Shown here piece after piece: positions 1 through 7,545 of a DNA stretch of 64,000 nucleotides. The stretch is taken from assembly GCF_014192105.1 (NCBI RefSeq), contig NZ_JACHXK010000010.1, positions 169,475 through 233,474 of the forward strand, read 5' to 3'. The notes below the pieces were generated by a model. It did not search any database. It was given only the letters and a program-made list of their open reading frames with translations, and had not been told where the DNA came from. Every line of letters begins with the position of its first letter. Position 1 is the stretch's first letter. A program made the translations under genes and the position numbers. The DNA is from Paenibacillus phyllosphaerae (lineage in GTDB: Bacteria; Bacillota; Bacilli; Paenibacillales; Paenibacillaceae).

Positions 1-1
1 A

Positions 2-145
2 GATCGCGCTCATGTCGAATGGCTGACGCATCCGGAACATTCCTATTGGAGCTGGAGCGATCAGATCATCGCGGGCGAAATACATGGCAGTAAATATTAC
101 CCCCGTGGTGTAACAGCGATTCTGTGGCTGCTTGAGGTTAAGTAG
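2..145 (+). CDS. C-terminal end of an unidentified protein (partial)
   Basis: An open frame enters from the left edge and ends at TAG 143-145, giving the last 47 residues. The tail is rich in Trp, Tyr and His (for example SYWSWSDQIIAGEIHGSKYY). A strong hairpin terminator follows closely, which supports a real gene end. I do not recognise the family; the start and most of the protein lie outside the window. Confidence 0.6.
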   Translation, partial: DRAHVEWLTHPEHSYWSWSDQIIAGEIHGSKYYPRGVTAILWLLEVK

Positions 146-172
146 GTTGCTTAAGTGGACTGATGAAGATGA

Positions 173-205
173 AGGCCGGCGTGTTGACACGTCGGCCTCT
201 TCTAT
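173..205 (+). terminator. Intrinsic terminator after the left-edge gene
   Basis: An 11-bp stem (173-183 with 188-198, one G-T pair) closes a TTGA loop and is followed by a pyrimidine-rich stretch. It sits 28 bases after the stop at 145. The T-tract is short, so termination may be partial. Confidence 0.65.
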
Positions 206-280
206 ATGCACAGCGCTATTGTCTGAGCAGCGACGGCGTTAAACTAACGGGAGTTTAGTGCGGTATACATCAAAAAAATG

Positions 281-314
281 CAAAAAAAAATTGACTTCGA
301 GTGTACTCGAAGTC
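281..314 (-). terminator. merR terminator that also looks like the MerR operator
   Basis: On the minus strand, a perfect inverted repeat (10-bp arms 293-302 and 305-314) is followed by AA and a run of nine T. This is a textbook terminator 19 bases past the merR stop. The same palindrome nearly repeats the operator at 823-843. On the plus strand it also fits a MerR-type promoter: TTGACT 291-296, a 19-bp spacer, TAGACT 316-321. It may both terminate transcription and bind the regulator; the dual role is inference. Confidence 0.7.
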
Positions 315-332
315 GTAGACTAACCACTATGG

Positions 333-800
333 TTAATGAGTCATGATATGTTCCGGTATCTCGTACTTTTCCCCGCATTCCGATTTGTTATTAACTGGAT
401 TCCATGCATCGTCTTGTTGGCCTTTCGAGACACTGGCATAGTAAGCCTTCTTCTTTTTAATGTGCATTAATTGAAGGTTATACTCTCGAATCTTCGCTTC
501 AAGTTCTTCTTCTTGCTTAGCAATGAGCTCAGCCCTTTGAGGGATCGTGTCGTCACCTTGCAAACACATATCAATGTAATGCTTGACTTCCGAAATGGGC
601 AATCCTGAAATACGCAAGGAATGAACCATTCGCAGCCAATCCAAATCATGGTCAGAGAATAATCGAATGTTTCTGCCGTCTCTCGAAACGAAAGGGATTA
701 ATTGTTGGTCATCATAGTAACGGATCGTATGCTTTGTAAGGCCCGTAATCTCGGAAACATCTTTAACGGTGTACTTAGCTTCATGAAATGACTGATCCAA
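333..800 (-). CDS. MerR-family transcriptional regulator (AdhR-like)
   Basis: This is a 155-residue regulator. The winged helix-turn-helix sits at about residues 10-45 (TVKDVSEITGLTKHTIRYYD), followed by the wing with RLFSDHDLDWL. A long charged helix at about residues 90-125 is the expected dimerisation coiled coil. The start is TTG at 800-798, with GGAGGAG seven bases upstream. The gene is divergent from the oxidoreductase cluster at 1061, whose promoter at 821 has the stretched 19-bp spacer that MerR proteins remodel, so it probably activates that cluster in response to an electrophile or aldehyde. AdhR of B. subtilis uses a conserved Cys near residue 52. Here the only Cys residues lie further along (near 79 and 140), so the signal may differ. 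Confidence 0.88.
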   Translation of the reverse strand: MDQSFHEAKYTVKDVSEITGLTKHTIRYYDDQQLIPFVSRDGRNIRLFSDHDLDWLRMVHSLRISGLPISEVKHYIDMCLQGDDTIPQRAELIAKQEEELEAKIREYNLQLMHIKKKKAYYASVSKGQQDDAWNPVNNKSECGEKYEIPEHIMTH

Positions 801-820
801 AATTTCGCTCCTCCTTGCCC

Positions 821-851
821 TTGACTTCGAGTTACTCGAATACTTTATGAT
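821..851 (+). promoter_or_regulatory. MerR-type promoter/operator for the 1061-4852 operon
   Basis: A -35 of TTGACT (821-826) and a -10 of TATGAT (846-851) are separated by 19 bp, longer than the usual 17. The spacer holds the dyad TTCGAGT (826-832) and ACTCGAA (834-840). Stretched spacers with a central dyad are the hallmark of promoters untwisted by MerR-family activators. The merR Shine-Dalgarno lies just to the left, so this site probably controls both directions. Confidence 0.8.
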
Positions 852-1060
852 GTCATTGTATCAATGTTGCGAACGAGCATCAACTGGTAATCGCCATTAT
901 CATTCCCCCGGTTATAACAAAGGAATGGAGGAATCACACGATTGGCTCTGTCAACGAGTTTGTTATCGAATCAATGGATGAATGTGGATGCTGAAGAGAA
1001 AATATAACCAAGGTTATTCAACAAGATGTACACCATGATTATCGAAAAGAGGGAACATAT

Positions 1061-2179
1061 ATGAACAAGAAATACAATACACTTTTTGACCGTTTCACCT
1101 TTAAAAACGGGATCAGTATCAAGAACAGATTAGTTATGGCCCCAATGACAACATGGGCGAGTAACGAAGACCTGACCATTTCTGATGAGGAAGTGAACTT
1201 TTATCGTAGAAGAGTAAATGGCGTTGGTCTGGTCATTACTGGTTGTACGCATGTTACGCCAAATGGACAAGGCTTTACCCATGAATTTGCTGCTTACGAC
1301 GATTCGTTCATCCCAAGTTTGCGTAAACTGGCGGATGCTGCGAAAAGTGGAGGAGCTCCAGCAGTTCTTCAAATCTTCCATGGGGGCGCCAGAGCTTTGC
1401 CTGATCTTGATGTTGTTAGTGCTAGTTCTGTGAAGTTCCCTATGCCGGGTACAAAAGAGCCTAGAGCCTTGTCTAATGAAGAAATTATATCCATCATTCA
1501 TGCATTTGGCGAAACAACACGTCGAGCGATAGAAGCCGGATTTGATGGGGTTGAAATCCACGGAGCCCACGCATTTCTAATTCAAAATTTCTTCTCTCCG
1601 CAGACTAATACACGTACAGACGAGTGGGGAGGAACGATTGAAAATCGTATGCGTTTTCCAATCGCCGTTATTGAGGTCGTAAAAAAAGTTATACAAGAAC
1701 ATGCGAAAAAATCGTTTATCCTGGGCTATCGATTCTCACCGGAAGAGCGTGGCGGCTATGGATTGGAAGATACTTATCAATTAATCGACCGTCTCATCGA
1801 ACAAGGTCTGGATTACATTCATGCTTCCCTAGATGATGTTTCTTTAAAGCCAATGGACAAAGAAGATGGTCAATCACGGCTTGAATTGATTCTTGAGAAA
1901 GTCGCAGGCCGAGTACCTGTGATGGCTGCCGGATCGATGAGAACGCCGGACGATGCCCTTAATGCTTCTGCGCTTGGATTGCCGTTGTTTGCACTAGGCC
2001 AAGCCTTAGTCATGAATCCAGGCTGGGTCACGTTGGTTCAAGAAGGGAACGAAGATCTGATCGTAAAAGAATTAGACCCACAAGCGATCAAAGAACTTGA
2101 TATTCCTGAGAAGCTCTGGCGAGATGGAATCCAAGCCATGCCAGGATGGTTCAAAATAAAACAAGAGGAAGGAAGATAA
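1061..2179 (+). CDS. Old yellow enzyme family NADH:flavin oxidoreductase (YqiG-like)
   Basis: This 372-residue FMN-dependent TIM-barrel enzyme reduces activated alkenes such as enones, quinones or nitro compounds with NAD(P)H. The N-terminus has the family's NRLVMAPMT segment. The active-site HGAHAFLIQNFFSP (about residues 167-180) supplies the paired ligand-binding histidines and is followed by the TRTDEWGG loop. The C-terminal part has the phosphate-binding AAGSM segment. Length matches B. subtilis YqiG rather than the shorter NamA. The start follows an AGAGGGAA ribosome site. It heads a cluster with two SDRs and a pirin under a MerR-type promoter, consistent with electrophile detoxification. 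The natural substrate is not visible. Confidence 0.9.
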   Translation: MNKKYNTLFDRFTFKNGISIKNRLVMAPMTTWASNEDLTISDEEVNFYRRRVNGVGLVITGCTHVTPNGQGFTHEFAAYDDSFIPSLRKLADAAKSGGAPAVLQIFHGGARALPDLDVVSASSVKFPMPGTKEPRALSNEEIISIIHAFGETTRRAIEAGFDGVEIHGAHAFLIQNFFSPQTNTRTDEWGGTIENRMRFPIAVIEVVKKVIQEHAKKSFILGYRFSPEERGGYGLEDTYQLIDRLIEQGLDYIHASLDDVSLKPMDKEDGQSRLELILEKVAGRVPVMAAGSMRTPDDALNASALGLPLFALGQALVMNPGWVTLVQEGNEDLIVKELDPQAIKELDIPEKLWRDGIQAMPGWFKIKQEEGR

Positions 2180-2181
2180 AA

Positions 2182-3024
2182 ATGCGTAAAAACAAAGTTT
2201 GGTTTGTTACAGGAGCCTCTAAAGGTTTGGGGCTAGCAACCGTTAAAAAGTTATTGGAACAAGACTATAAAGTAGCTGCTACTTCCAGATCCGTCGAAGA
2301 ACTAATGAAGGCCGTCGGACAACATGATAACTTCTTGCCAATGCAGTTGGATGTGCTAAATGAGACAGACATTAAACAAGTTATCGAATTAACCGTTGAG
2401 CGTTTCGGAAGCTTAGATGTCATTTTTAATAATGCGGGATACGGACAAGTCGGACCTTTCGAAGAAATTTCAGATGAATTGGCTCGAAAAAACTTTGATG
2501 CGAATGTATTCGGTACGTTTAACGTGATTCGCAATGCGCTGCCTCAATTGAGAAAACAGCAGTATGGACATATCATTAATATTTCCTCGATTGGCGGTTA
2601 CGTTGGTTTTCCGGCCAGTACAATCTATGCCGCCGCTAAATTCGCGATCGATGGTATGAGTGAGTCCATCACGCATGAGTTGCAACCGTTAGGTATTCAC
2701 GTGACATCCCTTAAGCCGGGGGGGTTCCGTACGAATTTCCTTTCGCCGGGCTCTTTATTCTGGTCAGATAGAGACCCAATTGAAGATTATGATCAAATCC
2801 GTCAAAACACACAGGCTAATTTAGGCAAAAACGATAAAAACCAAGGTGGAGATCCAAATAAATTTGCGGAATTGCTGATTCGGATTAGTAAGGAAGATCA
2901 GCCGCCCTTACATCTGTTTATTGGAACTGATGCCTATAAGCTGGCAACCAGCAAAATCGAGAATATTCAAAAAGAAATGGATACATGGAGAGTAATTGCT
3001 ACCTCAACTGGTTTTGATGAGTAA
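2182..3024 (+). CDS. Short-chain dehydrogenase/reductase (SDR)
   Basis: This 280-residue classical SDR has an N-terminal Rossmann motif TGASKGLG (residues 11-18), NNAGYG near residue 87, the catalytic Ser in NISSIGG, and the YAAAK active-site pair. The start is ATG 2182, three bases after the preceding stop, with GAGGAAGG just upstream. A longer in-frame start at 2146 lies inside the upstream gene and lacks a ribosome site. The protein is closely related to the SDR at 4055 (shared KVWF.TGA start, NNAGYGQ.G.FEE), suggesting local duplication. Substrate unknown; probably a carbonyl reductase. Confidence 0.9.
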   Translation: MRKNKVWFVTGASKGLGLATVKKLLEQDYKVAATSRSVEELMKAVGQHDNFLPMQLDVLNETDIKQVIELTVERFGSLDVIFNNAGYGQVGPFEEISDELARKNFDANVFGTFNVIRNALPQLRKQQYGHIINISSIGGYVGFPASTIYAAAKFAIDGMSESITHELQPLGIHVTSLKPGGFRTNFLSPGSLFWSDRDPIEDYDQIRQNTQANLGKNDKNQGGDPNKFAELLIRISKEDQPPLHLFIGTDAYKLATSKIENIQKEMDTWRVIATSTGFDE

Positions 3025-3178
3025 CAATTTTGTGAAACGAGCGTTCGTATCCACGAGGGAGCGCTTCGAGCCGGATCGTTATGTCCCTGCCCTTCTCATC
3101 GCGATCGGCAAGGTTATCGAAAACCTGTCGGGGAGTTCGTTAGCTACAATACGTTTTAACGTTGAGGAGGATGAAGTG

Positions 3179-4015
3179 ATGGTTAAAGGGCGAAACATTA
3201 AGAGGGTTTGGACGGTACAGGAAAGGAAGATTAGCGATATCCACACTGCAGCACCTGTTCTCGAATCGGGACGATGGGAAGAGTTCGACCCGTTCTTGTT
3301 ATTGATGGAGGATAAGTTTGAAAAAGGCGCATTCGATGTACACCCGCACCGGGGAATAGAAACCATTACATTTGTGCTGGACGGCACGATTAACCATTAC
3401 GATAGTGCTAGCGGCGGGGGAGGTACGTTGACGAAAGGCGATCTGCAATTCATGACTGCAGGCAGAGGCGTCGTTCATAACGAGACGCCAGTCGACGGGG
3501 AAACCGTTCATATTCTTCAGTTATGGGTAAATCTGCCCCAAGAGTTCAAGATGACCGAGCCCCGGTATCAAAATTTACACGCCCAGGATATGCCCGTCCG
3601 GTATGAAGAGGGGGCTGTTATCAGGGTTTACTCGGGATCTTCCGGTGAGGTGACTTCGAACACCTTGAATTATGCGCCTGTTACGTTTCTGGACATCATG
3701 TTAGATGCTGGGGCGTCTGTCATCCACGACCTCCCTGGACATTATAACGGCTTTATCTATGTGTTGGAAGGCAACGGAACCTTCGGGGAAGAACAAGTGG
3801 AAGCTTCTAAAGGGCAAGCGATGCAGTTTGATTCCGCGGATGATGCGAACTGGAGCACAGTTCATTTGACAGCAAAGGAACCGATGCGTGCGGTTCTGTT
3901 TGCTGGCGCTCCTTTAAGAGAGCCGGTGGTTGCCCGAGGACCTTTTGTTATGAATACGGAAGAAGAGATCATTCAAGCGTATACGGAATACAGGAACGGA
4001 ACTTTTATAAAGTAA
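3179..4015 (+). CDS. Pirin-family bicupin protein
   Basis: This 278-residue protein has the pirin N-terminal cupin with metal-site histidines in FDVHPHRGIETIT and a second histidine segment GRGVVHNETP, followed by a pirin C-terminal cupin (FIYVLEGNGTFGEE). Pirins of this kind include quercetinase-like dioxygenases and redox-related regulators. I chose ATG 3179 because GAGGAGG lies eight bases upstream and the protein then begins as pirins do. The frame is open further upstream to 2996, but that overlaps the SDR gene and lacks a ribosome site. Its position between two SDR genes supports a shared quinone or enone response. Confidence 0.88.
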   Translation: MVKGRNIKRVWTVQERKISDIHTAAPVLESGRWEEFDPFLLLMEDKFEKGAFDVHPHRGIETITFVLDGTINHYDSASGGGGTLTKGDLQFMTAGRGVVHNETPVDGETVHILQLWVNLPQEFKMTEPRYQNLHAQDMPVRYEEGAVIRVYSGSSGEVTSNTLNYAPVTFLDIMLDAGASVIHDLPGHYNGFIYVLEGNGTFGEEQVEASKGQAMQFDSADDANWSTVHLTAKEPMRAVLFAGAPLREPVVARGPFVMNTEEEIIQAYTEYRNGTFIK

Positions 4016-4054
4016 CGAAAAAAGAATTCTTATCTAAACGAAGGAGGAACACGT

Positions 4055-4852
4055 ATGACTAAAGTATGGTTCATTACCGGTGCGGCCCGTGGATTAGGAG
4101 CCGAAATTGCCAAAGCTGCCCTTGCGGCAGGCGATAAGGTGGTTGCAACTGCACGCCGTCCGGAATCTATAAGGCACACACATGGCACTTCGGATAACTT
4201 ACTTGCCGTGGGCCTGGATGTTACTCGCGAAGATCAGGTTAAAGAGGCCGTGTCTGCTGCTGTTGCGCATTTCGGGCGCATTGATGTTCTTGTTAACAAT
4301 GCCGGGTACGGCCAACTTGGTGTGTTTGAAGAAACCACATTGGAGGAAATCCGTGATCAATACGAAACGAATGTCTTCGGACTAATGGCCGTTACGCAGG
4401 AGGTCGCTCCGTTGATGCGTAAGCAGCGCAGTGGGCGTATTTTTAATATCTCATCTGTAGCTGGGTTCAAAGGCGTATTCGGCGGCTCGATTTACAACTC
4501 CAGCAAATTTGCTGTGGAAGGCTTTACCCAAGCGATTGCTGAAGAACTCGCTCATTTCGGCATACTTGTAACATCAATTTCCCCAGGATTCTTTCGAACG
4601 GACTTCCTGGATTCGTCTTCGGTGAAATATTCCAATCACACCATCGCTGATTACGACAAACCGTTGGCGGATTTTCGCGACTTCCACGATGATCGAAACC
4701 ATGAACAAGCCGGAGACCCTGCAAAGCTAGCTAAGGTCCTCCTGCATTTGGCAGAGGTTGAAAAACCACCAGTGTCGTTTATTGCGGGGTCTGATGGGCT
4801 GGAGTGGGTGACGGAAGTTCATAAAAACCTGCAGTCTCAAATCGAAGAATAG
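4055..4852 (+). CDS. Short-chain dehydrogenase/reductase (SDR)
   Basis: This 265-residue SDR has TGAARGLG (residues 8-15) for NAD(P) binding, NNAGYGQLG, the catalytic Ser in NISSVAG and a YNSSK active-site pair. It starts at ATG 4055 after a good AAGGAGG ribosome site. It is a paralogue of the 2182 SDR and the last intact gene of the cluster. The remains at 4960 resemble this same family, so the cluster once held at least one more copy. Confidence 0.9.
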   Translation: MTKVWFITGAARGLGAEIAKAALAAGDKVVATARRPESIRHTHGTSDNLLAVGLDVTREDQVKEAVSAAVAHFGRIDVLVNNAGYGQLGVFEETTLEEIRDQYETNVFGLMAVTQEVAPLMRKQRSGRIFNISSVAGFKGVFGGSIYNSSKFAVEGFTQAIAEELAHFGILVTSISPGFFRTDFLDSSSVKYSNHTIADYDKPLADFRDFHDDRNHEQAGDPAKLAKVLLHLAEVEKPPVSFIAGSDGLEWVTEVHKNLQSQIEE

Positions 4853-4919
4853 CGTAGTCTTTCGATAAGCACCGATGGTGAATGGTAAAGCGTAAAGCGA
4901 TATACCTAGGATGAAAGCA

Positions 4920-4941
4920 GGCCGGCAAGCTATTGCCGGCC
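4920..4941 (+). terminator. Hairpin after the SDR/pirin cluster
   Basis: A perfect 9-bp GC-rich stem (4920-4928 with 4933-4941) closes a GCTA loop 68 bases after the stop. There is no real T-tract behind it, so it may be a weak terminator or an RNA-stabilising hairpin. Confidence 0.5.
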
Positions 4942-4959
4942 ATTCCTAGCTGAAAATAT

Positions 4960-5122
4960 GCGATTGCTGAGGAAACCGCATCTATCGTCGGTTACGTCAC
5001 GGCTGTTTCGCCCGGCACGCCATGCCTCTCGCCGACCCTGTTGTAACGCATGGACCGTTTGTTCTGAGCCTGAGATGGAAGCATGGAGGGACATTGCGAC
5101 TTCAACTGGGTTTACTGATTGA
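4960..5122 (+). pseudogene. Decayed fragments of an SDR, a pirin and a second SDR tail
   Basis: Three short pieces can be read. From 4960, AIAEETASIVGYVTAVSPG matches the AIAEELAHFGILVTSISPG stretch of the SDR at 4055. From 5022 in another frame, PLADPVVTHGPFVLS matches PLREPVVARGPFVMN near the C-terminus of the pirin at 3179. From 5084, AWRDIATSTGFTD matches the last residues of the SDR at 2182 (WRVIATSTGFDE) and ends in TGA 5120-5122. The pieces are collapsed to 163 bases, so none can make a working enzyme. This is the relic of a duplicated or recombined SDR-pirin-SDR cluster. Confidence 0.8.
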
Positions 5123-5179
5123 GGATTTCAGGTGAGATAGCATTACGCTATCTGGGAACGTTAGCTCAATACAAACAGC

Positions 5180-5213
5180 AAGCAGCCAACCATGAAGAGC
5201 GGCTGCTTTTTAT
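5180..5213 (+). terminator. Intrinsic terminator
   Basis: An 8-bp stem (5180-5187 with 5201-5208) is followed by TTTTTA. It ends the stretch of SDR/pirin remnants and separates it from the transport locus. Confidence 0.65.
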
Positions 5214-5405
5214 CACGGACAGGATTGTTTAAGATTAATCGCGCTGAGCCGTATCACAGTTAATCATTACGCGAGGGAACGATAGTTGAGGGGCTTGCTT
5301 CGCGGCAGCTCTTCTTTTGTTTATTAAAGTAACAGGCATTGTTAGTTAAGTATTTTATTAAACATATTCTGTTTTTACAGTGTCTAACTAGTATTTTAAT
5401 GTTCA

Positions 5406-5492
5406 GTCTATAACTTATTTTTCAAAAGCTGACGGTTATTCAATACAAAAATCGCGTAAGATCAATGATCCCGGTCTATAACTTTATTTTCA
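5406..5492 (+). repeat. Pair of 19-bp direct repeats, candidate operator of transporter A
   Basis: GTCTATAACTTATTTTTCA at 5406-5424 recurs with two changes at 5474-5492, 68 bp later. The pair lies 140-230 bp before the first permease in an otherwise featureless AT-rich stretch (5214-5633). Direct repeats upstream of a sugar transporter are typical binding sites for AraC-type response regulators such as the one at 10980. The assignment is inference. Confidence 0.45.
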
Positions 5493-5633
5493 CTTCACAG
5501 CTATCGAAGCGTTCAAATATAGTTGTTTCTCACCCTTATGGAATAGGAATTTGCCTCTTCAATCCAGGGATTCGTTGCTAGAATAAAGACATCGGATTGA
5601 TTCGACGCTTACTTGAGGAGGGCTTGTGCAAAG

Positions 5634-6590
5634 GTGAATGTAACTACGGAAGTTGTACGCGACAGACCGTCAGCGAAAAGTAAAACATCAGCTGGATGGT
5701 CGATATTGAAAAGGGACTGGTTTCTCTATCTATTGTTAATTCCTTTTTTACTCTGGTATGCCATCTTCGTCTTTAAACCAATGTATGGCATTCAAATTGC
5801 CTTTAAGGATTACAGCGTGTTCAAAGGGATTGAAGCAAGTCCATGGATCGGACTTGCGCATTTCCAGCAGTTCCTTGAAAGCGAATATTTCTGGAGAGTG
5901 CTCAAAAATACATTAGTCATTAGTTTTTATTCCTTGCTTTTTGTATTCCCGGCGCCGATTATCTTCGCGTTGTTGCTTAACGAAGTGAAGAATGCTTTGT
6001 TCAAAAAGACGGTCCAAACGCTTACTTATATGCCGCACTTCATCTCCGTTGTCATTGTTGCGGGTATTGTGACCAACTTCTTGTCACCGAGTTCGGGTAT
6101 CGTCAATCTTCTGATCGAGAAGCTGGGCGGAGAGAAAATCTATTTTTTGGCCATTCCGGATTACTTCAGGACGATCTTGAATTCCATGACGATTTGGCAG
6201 GGTACGGGGTTTGCAGCCATCATCTATATAGCAGCGCTGGCTGGGGTAAACTCGGAATTGTACGAAGCGGCTGTTATTGACGGCGCATCCAAATGGAAGC
6301 GGACGCTGCATGTCACGATTCCAGGCATATTACCGACGATTATGATCATGCTTATATTGCAAATCGGCGGTTTGCTTGAAGTCGGCTATGAAGCCATCAT
6401 TCTCTTGTATCAGCCCGTCACGTATGAGACAGCAGACGTTATTAGCACTTACGTCTATAGGGAAGGGCTCGTCAACGGTCGATATGATATGGCAACGGCA
6501 GTCGGATTATTCAATTCCGTTGTCGGGTTGCTGCTGATTGTATTTGCAAATCGAATTAGTAAGAAATATACAGAATCTGGATTGTGGTAG
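5634..6590 (+). CDS. ABC transporter permease, LplB/YtcP-type oligosaccharide importer A
   Basis: This 318-residue inner-membrane protein has six predicted transmembrane helices and the cytoplasmic EAA loop (EAAVIDGASKWKRTLHVTIP) that docks on a shared ATPase. No ATPase gene is nearby, as usual for this family, which borrows an MsmX-type ATPase. I chose GTG 5634, 11 bases after GAGGAGGG; the longer in-frame TTG at 5613 overlaps that ribosome site. With 6601 and 7546 it forms a complete importer lacking only the ATPase. Confidence 0.88.
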   Translation: MNVTTEVVRDRPSAKSKTSAGWSILKRDWFLYLLLIPFLLWYAIFVFKPMYGIQIAFKDYSVFKGIEASPWIGLAHFQQFLESEYFWRVLKNTLVISFYSLLFVFPAPIIFALLLNEVKNALFKKTVQTLTYMPHFISVVIVAGIVTNFLSPSSGIVNLLIEKLGGEKIYFLAIPDYFRTILNSMTIWQGTGFAAIIYIAALAGVNSELYEAAVIDGASKWKRTLHVTIPGILPTIMIMLILQIGGLLEVGYEAIILLYQPVTYETADVISTYVYREGLVNGRYDMATAVGLFNSVVGLLLIVFANRISKKYTESGLW

Positions 6591-6600
6591 GTGGAAGCTG

Positions 6601-7464
6601 ATGCTGGAGAGTCGCGGGGAGAAAGTATTTTACGTCTTCAACTATATCATCTTGGGCTTATTTGCCCTCTCAACCTTATATCCTTTGCTGTATGTGTTGT
6701 CTGCTTCGTTAAGTTCTCCACAAGCAGTCGTCACCGGGGACGTTTTCTTATATCCCAAGGAATTTACGTTGACAGCCTATAAAGCGGTATTTAAAGAAAA
6801 CGGCGTATGGATGGGCTATGCGAATACGATCTACTACACTGTGGCAGGAACATTCACAAGCATGGTATTAACAATATGCGGTGCGTATGCGCTCTCGAAG
6901 AAAAGATTAAAAGGCAGAACGTTTTTTAACCTGCTGATTTCCTTCACGCTTATCTTCGCACCGGGTATGATTCCGATGTATTTGAACTTCAGAGACTTAC
7001 ATTTGCTGGATAGCCGATTCGGTATTGTTATCGGGTTTGCGGTCAGTACCTTTAACTTCATCATCCTAAGAACCTTTTTCCAGGCCATTCCGGAGGAGAT
7101 CGAAGAGGCTGCCCGCATAGATGGCGCAGGAGATGTACGAGTGTTGTTTGGAGTCGTGCTACCCTTGTCGAAAGCCGCACTAGCTACCATATCGCTTTTC
7201 TATGCAGTGTCGAGATGGAATGGCTATTTTTGGGCGATGGTGCTGCTTCGCGATGAGGATAAGTATCCGCTCCAAGTGCTATTGAATCAACTGGTCGTCA
7301 AGATGAAGCCATCGGAGAGCATGCTCAACGACATTTCTTATTCGACTGGCGAGACGATCATCTATGCGACGATCATTGTCGCCGTTATTCCCATCATTGT
7401 CGTCTACCCGTTCATTCAGCGGCACTTTGTCAAAGGGGTTATGATTGGTTCGCTGAAAGGTTAA
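6601..7464 (+). CDS. ABC transporter permease, LplC/YtcP-type, importer A second subunit
   Basis: This 287-residue partner permease has six predicted helices and an EAA loop (EEAARIDGAGDVRVLFGVVL). The C-terminus ends VKGVMIGSLKG, a tail shared almost exactly with the second permease of importer B (19277), so the two systems are paralogous. ATG 6601 lies 10 bases after the upstream stop, with GGTGG close by; a longer in-frame start sits inside the previous gene. Confidence 0.88.
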   Translation: MLESRGEKVFYVFNYIILGLFALSTLYPLLYVLSASLSSPQAVVTGDVFLYPKEFTLTAYKAVFKENGVWMGYANTIYYTVAGTFTSMVLTICGAYALSKKRLKGRTFFNLLISFTLIFAPGMIPMYLNFRDLHLLDSRFGIVIGFAVSTFNFIILRTFFQAIPEEIEEAARIDGAGDVRVLFGVVLPLSKAALATISLFYAVSRWNGYFWAMVLLRDEDKYPLQVLLNQLVVKMKPSESMLNDISYSTGETIIYATIIVAVIPIIVVYPFIQRHFVKGVMIGSLKG

Positions 7465-7475
7465 CCGGTATCAGA

Positions 7476-7513
7476 AGCGAGGCTGTTTCACTTCAGCCGA
7501 GCTTTGATATAAT
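7476..7513 (+). promoter_or_regulatory. Hairpin and possible internal promoter before the binding-protein gene
   Basis: Between the permease and the lipoprotein gene lies an interrupted stem (arms near 7477-7487 and 7494-7504) and a perfect -10 hexamer TATAAT at 7508-7513. Its -35 is poor (TTTCAC with a 16-bp spacer). Extra transcription or RNA protection here would raise binding protein over permease, a common need in these operons. Confidence 0.35.
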
Positions 7514-7545
7514 TAATTCGCTGCATCTAAAAAGGGAGGATCAAC

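Noticed and set aside
942..1007. 21-codon TTG frame after GGAGG in the leader of the oxidoreductase cluster
   Set aside because: It is a possible leader peptide, but the spacing is only fair, the sequence (MALSTSLLSNQWMNVD) is unfamiliar and nothing else supports translation.
3025..3178. In-frame extension upstream of the pirin gene
   Set aside because: The frame is open and reads protein-like (RERFEPDRYVPALLIAIGKV), but pirins begin at the residue after GAGGAGG. It may be a remnant of a lost gene; I could not identify it.
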